Part shown: piece after piece, positions 1 through 11,040 of the stretch
Layout: every line of letters begins with the position of its first letter
Position numbering within the stretch: the first letter of the stretch is position 1
Assembly (NCBI RefSeq): GCF_023716485.1
Contig: NZ_CP092418.1
Coordinates: 3,145,001 to 3,209,000 of the forward strand
Origin: Microbulbifer variabilis
GTDB taxonomy: Bacteria; Pseudomonadota; Gammaproteobacteria; Pseudomonadales; Cellvibrionaceae
Reading direction: 5' to 3'
Length of the DNA: 64,000 nt
Notes under the pieces: model-generated
The model's database searches: none
What the model was told of the DNA's origin: nothing
Seen by the model: only the letters and a program-made list of their open reading frames with translations
Translations under genes and position numbers: made by a program

Positions 1-1446
1 TTTAACTATCTGCAACTGTTTCAATAGATCGGCATACAAGTTTATCTTTTGTTTTAAAAAATTGTGCGATCACCACCTTAAATTGATTATGCAAGACAGT
101 GAAGCATTGTAAGGTTTCCCCTGAAAAATTATTAAGTTATTTTTCAACCAATTAATATCAATCAAGGATTGATTCAACTTCCATTCAAACATCTTTTCTA
201 GCTTAATATTTCAAGGAAGTTAAATGCCTAAACACACAAACCAAAAAAACAGAACCCCTTAATTTTGTTGAGCATTAGATTTCAAAAATTGTTAAAAACC
301 CTAAAACTACAGCTATCGAGAAATTTATTAAGATGAATGGGCACACCAACAAATAATTATGTAAAACCTTGCACAGAAGCAGTACATTTGATTGCTAAAT
401 GGCACATCCCCAAAAAATTATTGAAGAAGAAGAGGATTTCCTATCAAAAGCATAAACACGATATAGCCAACCAACAGATAGACTTCGAAGCTATCTAATA
501 ACTTCTTAGCTTTTCACCATCCTGTCTTGTGCTGCTTCCTATTTCTCCTCTGCCGGCAAGTAAGATCCAATCCATAACTCACTAAATAATCTCGTCGAAA
601 GTTAGGGGGGAGTCACTTTAGAATTTACAAGGCGACCAATTTCTGTACTTCAATGCATATTATGAATTAGGATGCAATAAATTTACTTCAGCTAATGAGT
701 CAACGGTAACCCGTAATAAAATGTCTTCGCAGCCGACTACTACCATCTATTTTGTATCCTAACTCCGAATAGTCTCCCAACTTCAGCCCTCATTTTCTTG
801 CTGTAGAAAAGCTGTAATCGGAAATGATGCCCCATTTCAAACAGAAACCTTTGATTAAGTTGTCCCAGAAACTTTCATCGACCCCCTTAACAAGTACCTT
901 GCTCTTCCTATAGTTAGTACCTTTTCCAGCAAGTGCTCGATGGGGATAGTATAAAAGAAGACGTTTCCATTGGGCTCAGGAGGGAAAAATTCATAACATG
1001 CTTTCTAGCCGATCAGTGAGCTTTGTGCCTCTTTTAAGCGCAGAAAGGCAAGGTTTGATCATTGCTAATGATCACCTGTTAATCTTGACATGAATCGGCT
1101 CTCAATTGTCGGTCTTATTTTTTGTGATTACGTGAGATCAACCAATTTCAAATTATGTAATAGCTCTCAATAATCAAAGATATCATTATAAATAACTAAA
1201 AGAGATTTAAGAAGCGCGGAAATAGCTTTTTGAAATAAGAGTTATCGACACCTTTTTAAACACAATATCTGACACACAACCTAAATGAAATACTCCACAG
1301 AATTTTTTCCACATTGAATGTTATAAATTTAATAATGATCTATAAGGAGGTTCCAATCCTTCTAATGACAAACTAAGCTTATTTAGAGCTTTGAAATATG
1401 GTTTACTTATAACTTAGATATTAGCTCGCACTCGCAGAGAGATCTA
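1..1446. other. A+T-rich stretch without a recognisable gene
   Basis: I see no open frame of useful length and no recognisable gene relic on either strand. A perfect 8-bp inverted repeat with a 3-nt spacer (TGATCATT/AATGATCA) lies at 1056-1074. A Shine-Dalgarno-like string at about 1342-1349 is followed only by a three-codon frame, so it does not start a gene. Confidence 0.5.
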
Positions 1447-1698
1447 ATGCAACTTTTCACCAAAATATTGATCAATCTATTTACTCCAGTAAAAACTCCA
1501 AAAAGTTTTGTGCAGCAGTATTTAAAAGGGTGCGGCACTGTAACAACATTAATGGTTTATCGCTTTAAAAAATATGGAAAGGAAGAAATTACGAGTTGCT
1601 TGAGCATACTTTATGACCTGATTGAGCTAACCTCTGCTCCTCACTCTAAGCCTTATTATCTTTCTCAAATAAAAGAATTACAAAAGCAGGCAAACTAA
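1447..1698 (+). CDS. hypothetical protein, 83 aa
   Basis: I do not recognise this small basic protein. It has no signal peptide or clear membrane segment. The ribosome-binding site is weak (GAGAG a few bases before the ATG). The next frame begins 39 bp downstream on the same strand with a better site, so the two may form a small operon. Composition is A+T-rich like the surrounding DNA. It could be a real accessory gene or a fragment of a decayed longer one; the frame alone does not decide this. Confidence 0.35.
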   Translation: MQLFTKILINLFTPVKTPKSFVQQYLKGCGTVTTLMVYRFKKYGKEEITSCLSILYDLIELTSAPHSKPYYLSQIKELQKQAN

Positions 1699-1737
1699 AA
1701 TTCAAGTAGAAATTTTGTTTATAGGAGCCTAGAAAAG

Positions 1738-2088
1738 ATGAGGATTCCAATTTACATTCATTTCAGCGAGGACAGCACCTACTTCATTATTATTCACGAA
1801 TACTTCTCAGGGTATACAGGGCTACTGGTTGTTAAATGTGCAAAACATCTGTTACAAGGCGAAAAAGCTAGGTCCGATAAATATTATTTAAAGTTAAAAA
1901 GGCTCTACCATGGGAGTAGAAATCGCTCTCTTTTGAAGTACTCAATAGATTTTCTCAAGGCCTTATTTCTCATTACTGGACTAATTTTGTACAACAGGGG
2001 GGCTAAAAAAAATCCTTTTCATTTGAAGGGGTATAGAAATACAAAAGGAGACGTTAACGATATTGTAATGATATCAGCTAAAGTGTGA
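1738..2088 (+). CDS. hypothetical protein, 116 aa
   Basis: Unrecognised protein with a ribosome-binding site (AGGAGCC) about 8 nt before the ATG, which makes translation plausible. Residues about 60-90 hold a basic stretch followed by one hydrophobic segment (FLKALFLITGLILY), possibly a single membrane or membrane-associated helix. It follows the 83-aa frame by 39 bp. Family is unknown. The isolated setting among decayed DNA leaves open that it is the tail of a once longer protein. Confidence 0.4.
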   Translation: MRIPIYIHFSEDSTYFIIIHEYFSGYTGLLVVKCAKHLLQGEKARSDKYYLKLKRLYHGSRNRSLLKYSIDFLKALFLITGLILYNRGAKKNPFHLKGYRNTKGDVNDIVMISAKV

Positions 2089-2723
2089 ACTGAAGAACCT
2101 TCTCTTGAGAATATCACTGAAAATTCATCGTTTCTTTTACAGAATTAATGGGCAGAAAAAAAGTAAACATACTAATAACACAGAAATTTACACAAAATTT
2201 ACCTAAACAACACATCATTGAGAAAAGAATCGGTAACACTGCTTGTGGATTTAACTTTTCCTTCAGTACACTAAATAAATTTGCCCGCCAGCAGATTCAT
2301 CTATTAAAGAAATATGATATAGCCTATTAAGGAATGGTTTTACTTGATGCTCTTGGAGTGAAAAAAATTTGACCAGCTGATAAAAGAAGACTTTATGCTG
2401 GGTTACTTGCCTATTGGGGATGATAAGTGCATCGCGGTCTATGCAATTGCTAGAGATACTTTGAATTTTACTATCAATAAATGTGACAAGGGGTATTGGA
2501 TAATACACCACAGCTAATAAAGCGGCCTTTGACATAAAAAAATAATCTTTTTCTTAAGGCAATTCTCACTTGAATGTAATGTGGCGGACATCTAATGGCT
2601 GGAGGCGTATTTTTCACGGATATTTTGAATCATATCTTATTAAGAACCTGTAAATTTCTATTTTGATATAATTCTAGAATCCAATAAAAATATCTCAGGA
2701 AGAATTATAACTATCTCAGCCAA
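2089..2723. other. gene-poor stretch with a possible coding relic
   Basis: No convincing gene. On the plus strand, about 2370-2520 translates without stops into roughly 48 residues ending in YWIIHHS before a stop, with no start or ribosome site; it may be the tail of a broken gene. The 90-codon minus-strand frame over the same bases (2263-2535) looks like its shadow. Confidence 0.35.
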
Positions 2724-3590
2724 TTAAAAATCAGTTAATCCAAATCGTCTGAACTCACGAGTACTAAATTCATAGTATCCGTTAATTTTCTTGCAAATGT
2801 ACTGGTAGTTTGGGTTATTTAGCTTTTCAGTCTTTGAGACTGACTTGTCATTTTTCTCAGCCGGTGCAACCTCATCTTGATGATAAACAACGGCTTTATC
2901 TGCAAAAATTGGTTCAACATTTAATTCACTGATAATTCTGTAAGCCATATCAATATCATCATATCCCCATGTACCATCATAAAATTCGTCAAACATTCCC
3001 ACTTTGATAATATCTTCTTTTTTATAGATCATATTACAACCATAGAAATGGCCCCAGGGTTGCTCCGTATCAGGTAAGCCTTCTATCTTACCTATCCTTC
3101 TATCTTTTGTTAACCCATAATTCGATGGGCTTTTAAATCTGGGGCAGGCACTTAGATGTAAATCAGTGCCGTCGATCATATCAACCTCAACGTCCTTGAA
3201 GTGAATGAACTCCCTCAACCCTGTCATACAGATATTCTTCCCCTTGTTATTAATTATATTATTAACCCGCATTAGGTAATTGGAGGATGGAATGCAGTCG
3301 CTATCTGTAAAAACACACCAGTCATATTTAGAAATCTTTACTCCTAAATTTCGAGCAGAATTAAGGGCAAAAGTATTATCTAAGATCTGGCGATAAAGTA
3401 AGGTTAAATTCAACTTGTCTTTGTATTCCTTATAACAAGAATAAATACCTGAATCACTTGAATTGTTATCGACAACAATAACTTCGAAATCTTCTTTTGG
3501 ATAATTTTGGACAGAAAACCCTTTCAGCATGTTGCGCAAGAGACCCGAATTATTATAACAAGGGGCGATTATGCTAAATCTAGACTTCAT
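2724..3590 (-). CDS. family 2 glycosyltransferase
   Basis: A 288-aa GT-A-fold glycosyltransferase that would move a sugar from a nucleotide donor to a glycan or other acceptor in the cytoplasm. The N-terminus has the GT2 start SIIAPCYNN and VVDNNSSD (residues 6-14, 39-46). The metal-binding DxD equivalent is TDSD (95-98). The C-terminal half has the GCNMIYKKE...VGMFDE block and WGYDDIDMAYR (208-218), typical of GT2 enzymes with a galactosyltransferase-type C-terminal domain. There is no membrane anchor. It stands alone with no sugar-pathway neighbours, so acceptor and donor cannot be inferred. The ribosome-binding site is weak and distant. Confidence 0.8.
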   Translation of the reverse strand: MKSRFSIIAPCYNNSGLLRNMLKGFSVQNYPKEDFEVIVVDNNSSDSGIYSCYKEYKDKLNLTLLYRQILDNTFALNSARNLGVKISKYDWCVFTDSDCIPSSNYLMRVNNIINNKGKNICMTGLREFIHFKDVEVDMIDGTDLHLSACPRFKSPSNYGLTKDRRIGKIEGLPDTEQPWGHFYGCNMIYKKEDIIKVGMFDEFYDGTWGYDDIDMAYRIISELNVEPIFADKAVVYHQDEVAPAEKNDKSVSKTEKLNNPNYQYICKKINGYYEFSTREFRRFGLTDF

Positions 3591-5370
3591 AATATCAATC
3601 GTTCCCTTGCTACCATTAAGTTCACTTTCACTACATAATGCCCAATAAAATAATTAAGCAAATTTAACTCCCTCCCTGTGGCTGTAATTCAGAGATTTGC
3701 CTTATGGGTAAGCTCCCATTCTCGCCTATCATCCGTGTACGCCTAATGATTATCAAGGCGTCAACTTCTTAAACAATAATATTCATTAGGATCTTACTTG
3801 TGCAGTAGTATAAACATAATATATGCCTCCTTAAGATGAAATTCATGCAGCTTGACAACTAGCGATCTACAATAGAGTCGGGCTTGTACACAGATCAATT
3901 CAGATCACAACCTATAGATATTCACTAGTGTTATATCCATGAATACAGAAACCAACATTTCGCCTTTCAACTATAGATTGCATCTCAAGAATTTAGGGGT
4001 TCACATTCTTACCCCTTAAAGGACAAGCCGGCATATACCAAGAGGATGTTGATTTTTTATATCACAATTATTATGAAATATTAAGTAATCATGATCAAAC
4101 TTTCCCTAATACGCAAAGGGAGTCTAAGGCCACGGTTATTATTAGTAATGAAACCCATATTTAACATTAGCATTCATACCTATGAGTAGTCGCCCTCTAA
4201 ATAAGTGTTAAATTTCACGCAATAAAAAGCCTACACTTCATTAGTCGAAACCGGGCTATAACATGTATTTCCCTCTTTTGTATTGTACAAAATCTACTTT
4301 TTAGGGGAAGTAACTAACACCATGGACTGTAGACTTTCCACAATCAATAAGCTGACAAACAAAATATATGCATGCGCTCAGTTTTTTTAATGACGAAATA
4401 AATTCTTACTTTGGTGCCAACATTCCCCCCTCCTTATCCTGCCTACCCTACACGACTTTACTTACGCTTAAAGCGCCCTGGTTTCTTTACGGTGTTCCAC
4501 TTCACTTCTATAGATTCTAATTCATCATGTTTTTCTACACTAGTAGAATCAGAACATGCCTAGTCAGGGATTACCTGCTCATGCTGAAATTTAAATCTCG
4601 TACTTATTGGCAGCTATTGTATCGGCGCTATGTGTTAGCCCGCCAGAATCCTATAAATCAACATCCAACTTTACTTCAATATACCTGATTTTTTTGTATT
4701 CCATTGTTTAGGATCACGCTTCTTCTACTTACTTTGTGGAAGCGGATACCAATAAGCCGAATCCCTAACATTTTAAAAAATGCATTCAATGCCAATACAA
4801 CTCTCAGTGGATACACAAGTAGCGTCTCTCTGCCCGGTCGTTAATAAGTAAACACCAAAATTTCAGCTCCTTCTATAAAGTGGGAACATTCAACTGAGAA
4901 GGAAAATTCCCCCTCGAGTTTTAACTTATACTATGATTCGCCAAATCTGACTTAATGTATAAATCATACATACCCCAGCAGGAAGACAAACAATACCCCA
5001 TCAGAATAAAATCATTCAAAAAACCCAAGTAGAGGTTCGAGCAGATTGAAAAATATTTTAGGGATTGTAAGGGTACATAGGTTATAGGCAGTATTTCGCG
5101 AATGGCCATAACCCTTCGAAAAATCTTTAATACCGGAATTATGCCGTTCGGAGTTTGTTACACCAATTTTTCATAATGATTCGTATACACCATTATGAAT
5201 TAAAAACTTAGATAGCCCTGCAAAGCCATACCTTGGTTACAAATTATTATTAGAGACAGAAATCTAAATAAAGCAACCAGACTTCCTCAAAATTACTTTA
5301 CATGTAAAATATAATGTGATCTATTCAGTCAGAGCTCTTTTAGTTGAGCAGACTGTAGACTTTAATTTAT
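3591..5370. other. 1.8 kb A+T-rich gene desert
   Basis: No gene is supported on either strand. The one frame over 60 codons (4921-5109, minus) has no family features. On the minus strand, about 4465-4600 reads as an open peptide of some 33 residues ending VKWNTVKKPGRFKRK before a stop, with stops just upstream; this may be the worn tail of a former gene that I cannot name. Confidence 0.4.
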
Positions 5371-6654
5371 TCAAGTGTTATTGACAAGATCCCTAAGCGT
5401 ATTGATAAATTTTTCCGCGAAGTTTAAAACATTATCTTTCTTAGTAAGGGGAGAACAGTAAGAGAAAATAAATACTGAGTTCCTAACCGTTGAATAGGTT
5501 AATAGTGATATTGGGTGAGCACCATGTGTCTGGAAAGGAATAGCTGTTACAATTTCAAAAGATTTCATGTGCGTGCCCAAAGCTTTCATGCTTCCAACAT
5601 TTGAAATACATAACCCTTCAGAAAAAACTGGTTTATTATTTTCATACTCTTGAGCCCAACCGATAATATCCCCTAGGATATAATTTTTAGGAAAGGCGAA
5701 CTTACATGATTCCCCCTCCGCGGCTTGGCGATCAAGCTCAACTTGCAAGTATCTTGCTAACTGCCAAATATTACTAGTATCAATATTAGGTATTACTTCT
5801 AAAGTGGTTACTGCTGAAAATGCACCCACTGCGCTTAAACCGATTTCCGATCCACATAAATCTCGAACATCTAAAGGTAAGAGAATTTTAATCCAGTCCC
5901 TATGATTAGGTAAAATTTTTGAGGCCTTAATAGCAACAGCACAAAAAAGTGCACTAGGCCTAACTTTGTAGCTCTTCCCCTGCTTTACAATACTTGAAAG
6001 ATCCTCCATAGGAAATTGTCTATAAATAGCGTGCCCCTCACGCTCTGCAGCAAAGGCTGACTCTTCAACTGGCCATTTAAATAAATCATCTTTAGCGTTA
6101 CATGACTCCTGTCTTGCGAAGTATTTGGAGGAGCGAAAGTAGCTCTCAACCGCTTCATACAAGGGCTGCCTTCCTAATCTAAATGTCTCAGGCTCCCTAA
6201 AATATATATCTAAAACACAAAAAAGAGTCATTACTGACCGGCCATCCAGGGCTGCATGGCTGCTTACCAGGGATATCCAGTCAACTTTATCCTGGGAATT
6301 TATATAGAACGAGAGCGTATAAGTACATTTTTCAACATCAAGTCCAGCCTCGCCTCTACGCGTAAACTCCTCTTCAAAATCAAGAGGCCCATCTAATTTC
6401 ACAGCTTCGAAAGGGATAGAATCGAATGACACATCACAACGCCAACGAAGTTGCTCTCCAGACTCAACACGTGCTTGTAATAGAGGATAAATTTTATGAA
6501 TCGATGCAAATCCAGACTTTAATTGCTCAACGCTTAGTGGTGTAAGAACTTTAATGAAGGAAATAACTAAAGTACCTCCACAGGTCCTCCTGGCTAATTC
6601 TGTGAATATTGCTTCTTGAGCACCTAACACTCTGGAAAGGTTTTCACTGGACAC
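5371..6654 (-). CDS. condensation-domain-like acyltransferase
   Basis: A 427-aa protein of the CoA-dependent acyltransferase/condensation superfamily (NRPS C domains, PapA, alcohol acyltransferases), which join an acyl donor to an amine or alcohol. The active-site motif HxxxDG is HAALDG (residues 133-138) in the expected place after the first third. The residue before the catalytic His is Ser rather than the second His of the NRPS HHxxxDG motif. A later ISNVGSM block resembles the second half of the pseudo-dimer. Translation starts at GTG with GGAG 10 nt upstream. No adenylation, carrier or polyketide genes are nearby, so a free-standing acyltransferase is more likely than an NRPS part; substrates are unknown. 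Confidence 0.7.
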   Translation of the reverse strand: MSSENLSRVLGAQEAIFTELARRTCGGTLVISFIKVLTPLSVEQLKSGFASIHKIYPLLQARVESGEQLRWRCDVSFDSIPFEAVKLDGPLDFEEEFTRRGEAGLDVEKCTYTLSFYINSQDKVDWISLVSSHAALDGRSVMTLFCVLDIYFREPETFRLGRQPLYEAVESYFRSSKYFARQESCNAKDDLFKWPVEESAFAAEREGHAIYRQFPMEDLSSIVKQGKSYKVRPSALFCAVAIKASKILPNHRDWIKILLPLDVRDLCGSEIGLSAVGAFSAVTTLEVIPNIDTSNIWQLARYLQVELDRQAAEGESCKFAFPKNYILGDIIGWAQEYENNKPVFSEGLCISNVGSMKALGTHMKSFEIVTAIPFQTHGAHPISLLTYSTVRNSVFIFSYCSPLTKKDNVLNFAEKFINTLRDLVNNT

Positions 6655-7319
6655 AAAATATCATCTCCATAAGGCATGTCTATGCTAACTAAAGTAATTC
6701 CTAGAGGAGGTAATAACAAAGAAAATTTAGTATTGAAGAGTGATTTTTTTCATACATTTCACACTTAATAGCTGCAATATTTTTTTACTTTTTAGCATCA
6801 ACCAGGAAATTAATCTACGAAACTGAACTCATACTTCTCGTGTATTGAGTTAAACTCAACTTGGCTTCAGCCTACCAAAAGGACAAGGTAATTTAAAAAC
6901 CCGATATAAAACTTCGTTATAGATAGTTGCCAATACGCATCCCAAAATGTCTGCATGCATGATGGAAGTGCACACAATTAATTTCAGAGAAAATCTAATA
7001 AGAAGTGATATAGATTAACGCTTCACAAATAATACTACGGGTGCTCCCCTTTAGGCTCCTTGAGTTCAGTATATTTAACTGGGCAGTTTTTTTGAAGCCG
7101 CATAGTTTTAATCAAGGATGCAGTAAACACTAATTTTGCACTAAAGCGGAAATAATATAGAGTTTTGTACAAGTATTTCTCCCACCTTAATTTATCTAAA
7201 AAACTTTAGACCTAGCAATAGACAAAATGGTATCGATAATAATCTGATTTTGGACTCTTTATTTTTTTTCGGTTTTTGACGACAATTGATCCTAACCTTT
7301 TCCTACTCAGAGAATAATA
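6655..7319. other. divergent intergenic region, no gene seen
   Basis: A+T-rich spacer between the divergently read acyltransferase and FAD oxidoreductase genes. It must hold both promoters, but I cannot single out convincing -35/-10 pairs. No coding relic is seen. Confidence 0.45.
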
Positions 7320-8897
7320 ATGAAGGATTTTTTGATTATAGGTGGTGGCCATAATGGCCTTGTCTGTGCCTGCTATTTGGCTAAAGCTGGAAAAAATGTA
7401 ACGATTCTTGAACGCCGGTCGATTGTTGGTGGTGCTGCGGTTACTGAAGAATTCCACCCAGGCTTCCAAAACTCTGTGGCAAGCTACACCGTGAGCCTAC
7501 TTAACCCCAAGATCATCGAAGACCTCCATCTACGAGAGCATGGCCTGGAAATCAAATTACGGCCTCAATCAAACTTCTTCCCACTTTCAGAAGTCAATAG
7601 TCTTTCCTTCCATAAGAATCTTGTGGATACACAAGCAGAGGTAGCACGTTTCTCAGAGAGAGACGCAGCTACTTTACCTGACTTTTATGCCATGCTAGAA
7701 ACCGTTGCGGATATTTTACGCGAAGAGCTACTGCGCGCTCCCCCCAACGTGGGTGGTGGCCTTATAGACCTGGTTCGCGCTGGTGGATTTGGGCTTAGAG
7801 CGAAAAAGTTAAGTATGGCATCACGCCGAGACGCTCTGGACCTGTTCACCAAGAGTGCTACCAACGTGCTGGATGCCTGGTTCGAAAATGACCATGTAAA
7901 AGCTGCGTTCGCCTTTGACTCTATTGTCGGCAACTATGCCGCTCCCAACACTCCCGGTTCCGCCTATGTGCTCTTGCACCATGTGTTTGGCGAGGTAAAC
8001 GGTGAGAAAGGCGCTTGGGGCCATGCTATGGGTGGTATGGGTGCTATCACTCAAGCCATGCGTAAAGAGGCAGAGCAGCTCGGGGTCACTATTCGCACAG
8101 ACGCTGAAGTCAAAGAGGTGCTTATCGATGGTGGTCGCGCTACCGGAGCACGGCTAAGTAGCGGGGAAACTATTGCAGCTAATAAAGTAATCGCCAATGT
8201 CGGCCCTAAACTGCTCTATTCCCAGATGATTGACGAACAACATCTGGAGCCGGAATTTCACCGCAGAGTACGTGGTTTTAGAGTGGGGTCCGGCACTTTC
8301 CGTATGAATGTCGCACTGTCTGAACTGCCAGACTTTACATGCAAACCCGGTACTCACGTACAACCGCACCACAAGTCGGGAATCGTCATTGGCCCTACCA
8401 TGGATTACCTGGAGCAGGCCTATATAGATGCGGCTCAATACGGCTGGTCAAAGCAACCCATTGTCGAGATATTGATCCCCTCCACCATCGATCCCTCCCT
8501 GGCCCCCGAGGGCCAACATGTCGCCAGCCTATTCTGCCAACAATTTGCTCCAGAACTGCCGGAGGGTAAGAGCTGGGACAACTACCGTGAGCAGGCAGCT
8601 CAGACCATTATCGATACCGTCAACAACTATGCACCCAATTTCCGTGATTCCATCATCGCCCAACAAATCCACTCACCGCTGGATTTAGAGCGCAAGTTTG
8701 GCTTGATGGGTGGCGATATCTTCCATGGTGCCTTAGGCCTGGACCAACTGTGGAGCAACCGCCCTTTTATGGGCTTTGCGGATTACCGCACGCCGATTCA
8801 GGGCCTGTATCTCTGTGGTTCCGGTAGCCACCCGGGAGGCGGCGTTACTGGAGTGCCTGGGCATAATGCTGCGATGGAGATTCTAAGGGATAAATAA
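7320..8897 (+). CDS. phytoene desaturase-type FAD oxidoreductase
   Basis: A 525-aa NAD(P)/FAD-dependent oxidoreductase of the phytoene desaturase/PYROXD2-like group. The Rossmann dinucleotide motif GGGHNG is at residues 8-13, followed by the acidic end of strand 2 (ILERR) and the GGAA motif. The C-terminus has the FAD-closing block LYLCGSGSHPGGGVTG (about 495-512). Length is normal for the family. There are no carotenoid genes nearby and this clade is mostly uncharacterised, so the substrate is unknown. The ribosome site is poor. G+C is closer to core DNA than to its flanks. A worn copy of its 3' third lies at 11041-11445. Confidence 0.85.
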   Translation: MKDFLIIGGGHNGLVCACYLAKAGKNVTILERRSIVGGAAVTEEFHPGFQNSVASYTVSLLNPKIIEDLHLREHGLEIKLRPQSNFFPLSEVNSLSFHKNLVDTQAEVARFSERDAATLPDFYAMLETVADILREELLRAPPNVGGGLIDLVRAGGFGLRAKKLSMASRRDALDLFTKSATNVLDAWFENDHVKAAFAFDSIVGNYAAPNTPGSAYVLLHHVFGEVNGEKGAWGHAMGGMGAITQAMRKEAEQLGVTIRTDAEVKEVLIDGGRATGARLSSGETIAANKVIANVGPKLLYSQMIDEQHLEPEFHRRVRGFRVGSGTFRMNVALSELPDFTCKPGTHVQPHHKSGIVIGPTMDYLEQAYIDAAQYGWSKQPIVEILIPSTIDPSLAPEGQHVASLFCQQFAPELPEGKSWDNYREQAAQTIIDTVNNYAPNFRDSIIAQQIHSPLDLERKFGLMGGDIFHGALGLDQLWSNRPFMGFADYRTPIQGLYLCGSGSHPGGGVTGVPGHNAAMEILRDK

Positions 8898-9070
8898 AAA
8901 ATGACCCGCAGAAAGCAGGCCATTATCTGCTTGAATTCAGTAGTGGGGTATGAGTTGAACTCAACCCCCTTTCAGGCGCTACAATGATCTTGTTGATCTC
9001 TATTACAATTAACGCGAGCTCACTCTTAATAGCAAATGATACCGCTTGAAATGCCTCTTTATTAACTCTC

Positions 9071-10888
9071 TTAGACTTTCTTAGTGGCAATCCAGCGGTC
9101 AACAAGTTGCTCTAACACCATCAGCGGTACGGCACCATTAGTTAGTACCACATCATGGAATTCACGTATATCAAATTTACTCCCTAACTTTTGACGAGCA
9201 CGTTCTCGCAACTCCAATATCTTTAACATACCAGTTTTATAAGCTACAGCCTGACCCGGCATCACGAAGTAGCGCTCAACCTCAGTGGTGACTTCAGTTC
9301 TCGGAAAACCGGTCGTTTTCACCATATATTCAATCGCCTCTTCTCGACTCCAGCGCTTGTGATGTATACCGGTATCTACCACTAAACGAACAGCACGAAG
9401 CATCTCATCTTGTAATCGCCCAAGATCATCATAGGGATCATCTTGAAAACCAATCTCCTTGGCTAGCTTCTCTGTATAAAGAGCCCAGCCGTCCGCATAA
9501 GCTGTATTTGACACGGCTTTAAGAAAAGTTGGCAATCCCTCTAAATCTTTTGCAATTGCCCCTTGAAAATGGTGCCCTGGAATTGCCTCATGATAAGCCA
9601 AGGTTCGCATGGTAAATTTCTTTGTTTCATGGACATCGCGCAGGTTTACATAAAACACCCCTCCGCGAGACCCATCAATTGCCGGGGGCATATAGTATGC
9701 TTTAGGTGCGCCTTGTTCTTTGAACTCTGCAATTCGCTTAACTTCAACGCCCGCAGTTGGTTTTATATTAAAATAATCGTCAATACCTGCGTTAATCTCA
9801 TCGATAATCAATTGATAGTCTTTGATAATCTGCTCACGGCCCATATCTGAATTTTCATAAAGAAACCGAGGATCATTATTTATAGCAGAGAAACGGGTAT
9901 TAATGCTTCCCGTATCAAGACCAACAGAAGCAAAAATCTGCTTCATTTCATCTTCTATGCGCTCTACTTCCATCAAGCCCGTATTGTGCAGTTCATCGGG
10001 AGTCAGATTTGTAGTGGTATGAATACGTATTTGATATGCATAAAATTCATCACCTTCCGGGAGAGCCCAAACGCCATTATTCTCTGAAACCTTATACTGT
10101 AATTCTTGATAGTAAGCGATCAAGCTTGCGTACGCAGGATAGACATCTGTTTCAATTAATATTTTTCCTCTGTCAAGAATACGTGTACGCTCTTGATCTG
10201 GTAAAGCTTCAAGAGTATCCAAGCGATTTTCCAGAGAGGTATAAAGTATATTTTCATGTGCCGGAACGTTAATAAACCCTTGCATTTCGCTTAACACACG
10301 ATCAATTACAAAGCGTGGAGGCAGTATCTTTTTCTGTTCCCGAATTTTCAACCCATCCAATACTTGAGAAAACTTTCTATCTACTTCACTTAAACGGGAG
10401 AGATAATAATTCGCTTCTTTGACATTGTTAATTTGATGCAACTCAACAAGAAACTCCGGAAGAGTATTTTGCACACCAAACATTTGATTGAGAGGGTAAT
10501 TATGATGCCTCCAGCGCTCTCCTTCTACTAGACTTTCCAGGTAGTACTCCAGAATATCATAGGATATTGCCTGCCGGTCATTGAGGCTAGATCTGTCATA
10601 GCTCCTTAAAGTAGATAGTTCATCCTTAACTATCTGTATCTCATGTTGCTTCATCTTTTCTGAAACATCATCAAGATGGGCATTATGGCCATCAATCCCA
10701 AATCGTTCCAGTATGCGGAAAATTGAGAGTGTTTCCGGGCTGGTACTTTGAATTTTTATAAAGGCTCGCTCAAAATATACATTGATAGACCATGGTTTAA
10801 AATAAATTGCATTGACGGCAAAGACCGAGATTGCAACCATCCCAAGCAATAGTATCCCGCCAACCCACTTGGCTGTTGTTTTTATCAT
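9071..10888 (-). CDS. DUF885 family metallopeptidase-like protein
   Basis: A 605-aa DUF885 protein. One N-terminal hydrophobic segment (residues about 9-28) is an uncleaved anchor or signal sequence, so the rest should face the periplasm. The family's HExxxGHH motif is seen as HEAIPGHH near residue 430, with a conserved YADGWALYTE about 35 residues later; together these resemble a zinc peptidase site, and the family is generally taken to be metallo-carboxypeptidase-like. A strong AGGAGG site precedes the ATG. It is read against the FAD oxidoreductase. The two stop codons are about 170 bp apart, so the genes are convergent rather than co-transcribed. Confidence 0.85.
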   Translation of the reverse strand: MIKTTAKWVGGILLLGMVAISVFAVNAIYFKPWSINVYFERAFIKIQSTSPETLSIFRILERFGIDGHNAHLDDVSEKMKQHEIQIVKDELSTLRSYDRSSLNDRQAISYDILEYYLESLVEGERWRHHNYPLNQMFGVQNTLPEFLVELHQINNVKEANYYLSRLSEVDRKFSQVLDGLKIREQKKILPPRFVIDRVLSEMQGFINVPAHENILYTSLENRLDTLEALPDQERTRILDRGKILIETDVYPAYASLIAYYQELQYKVSENNGVWALPEGDEFYAYQIRIHTTTNLTPDELHNTGLMEVERIEDEMKQIFASVGLDTGSINTRFSAINNDPRFLYENSDMGREQIIKDYQLIIDEINAGIDDYFNIKPTAGVEVKRIAEFKEQGAPKAYYMPPAIDGSRGGVFYVNLRDVHETKKFTMRTLAYHEAIPGHHFQGAIAKDLEGLPTFLKAVSNTAYADGWALYTEKLAKEIGFQDDPYDDLGRLQDEMLRAVRLVVDTGIHHKRWSREEAIEYMVKTTGFPRTEVTTEVERYFVMPGQAVAYKTGMLKILELRERARQKLGSKFDIREFHDVVLTNGAVPLMVLEQLVDRWIATKKV

Positions 10889-11040
10889 TATTAGATCCTC
10901 CTAATTTGTGCCACTATTTTCACTATGCCCTTAAACAAAGCACAACCATTTAATCTAGATAATGCGTCAAACAAACCGAATAAAGCGATAAGATGCACAT
11001 TGTAGATAGATCATGACAGAACAATGGCTTTCAGAGAGAC

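Noticed and set aside
2263..2535. 90-codon minus-strand frame
   Set aside because: The opposite strand reads as a more protein-like relic, and there is no ribosome site; not reported as a gene.
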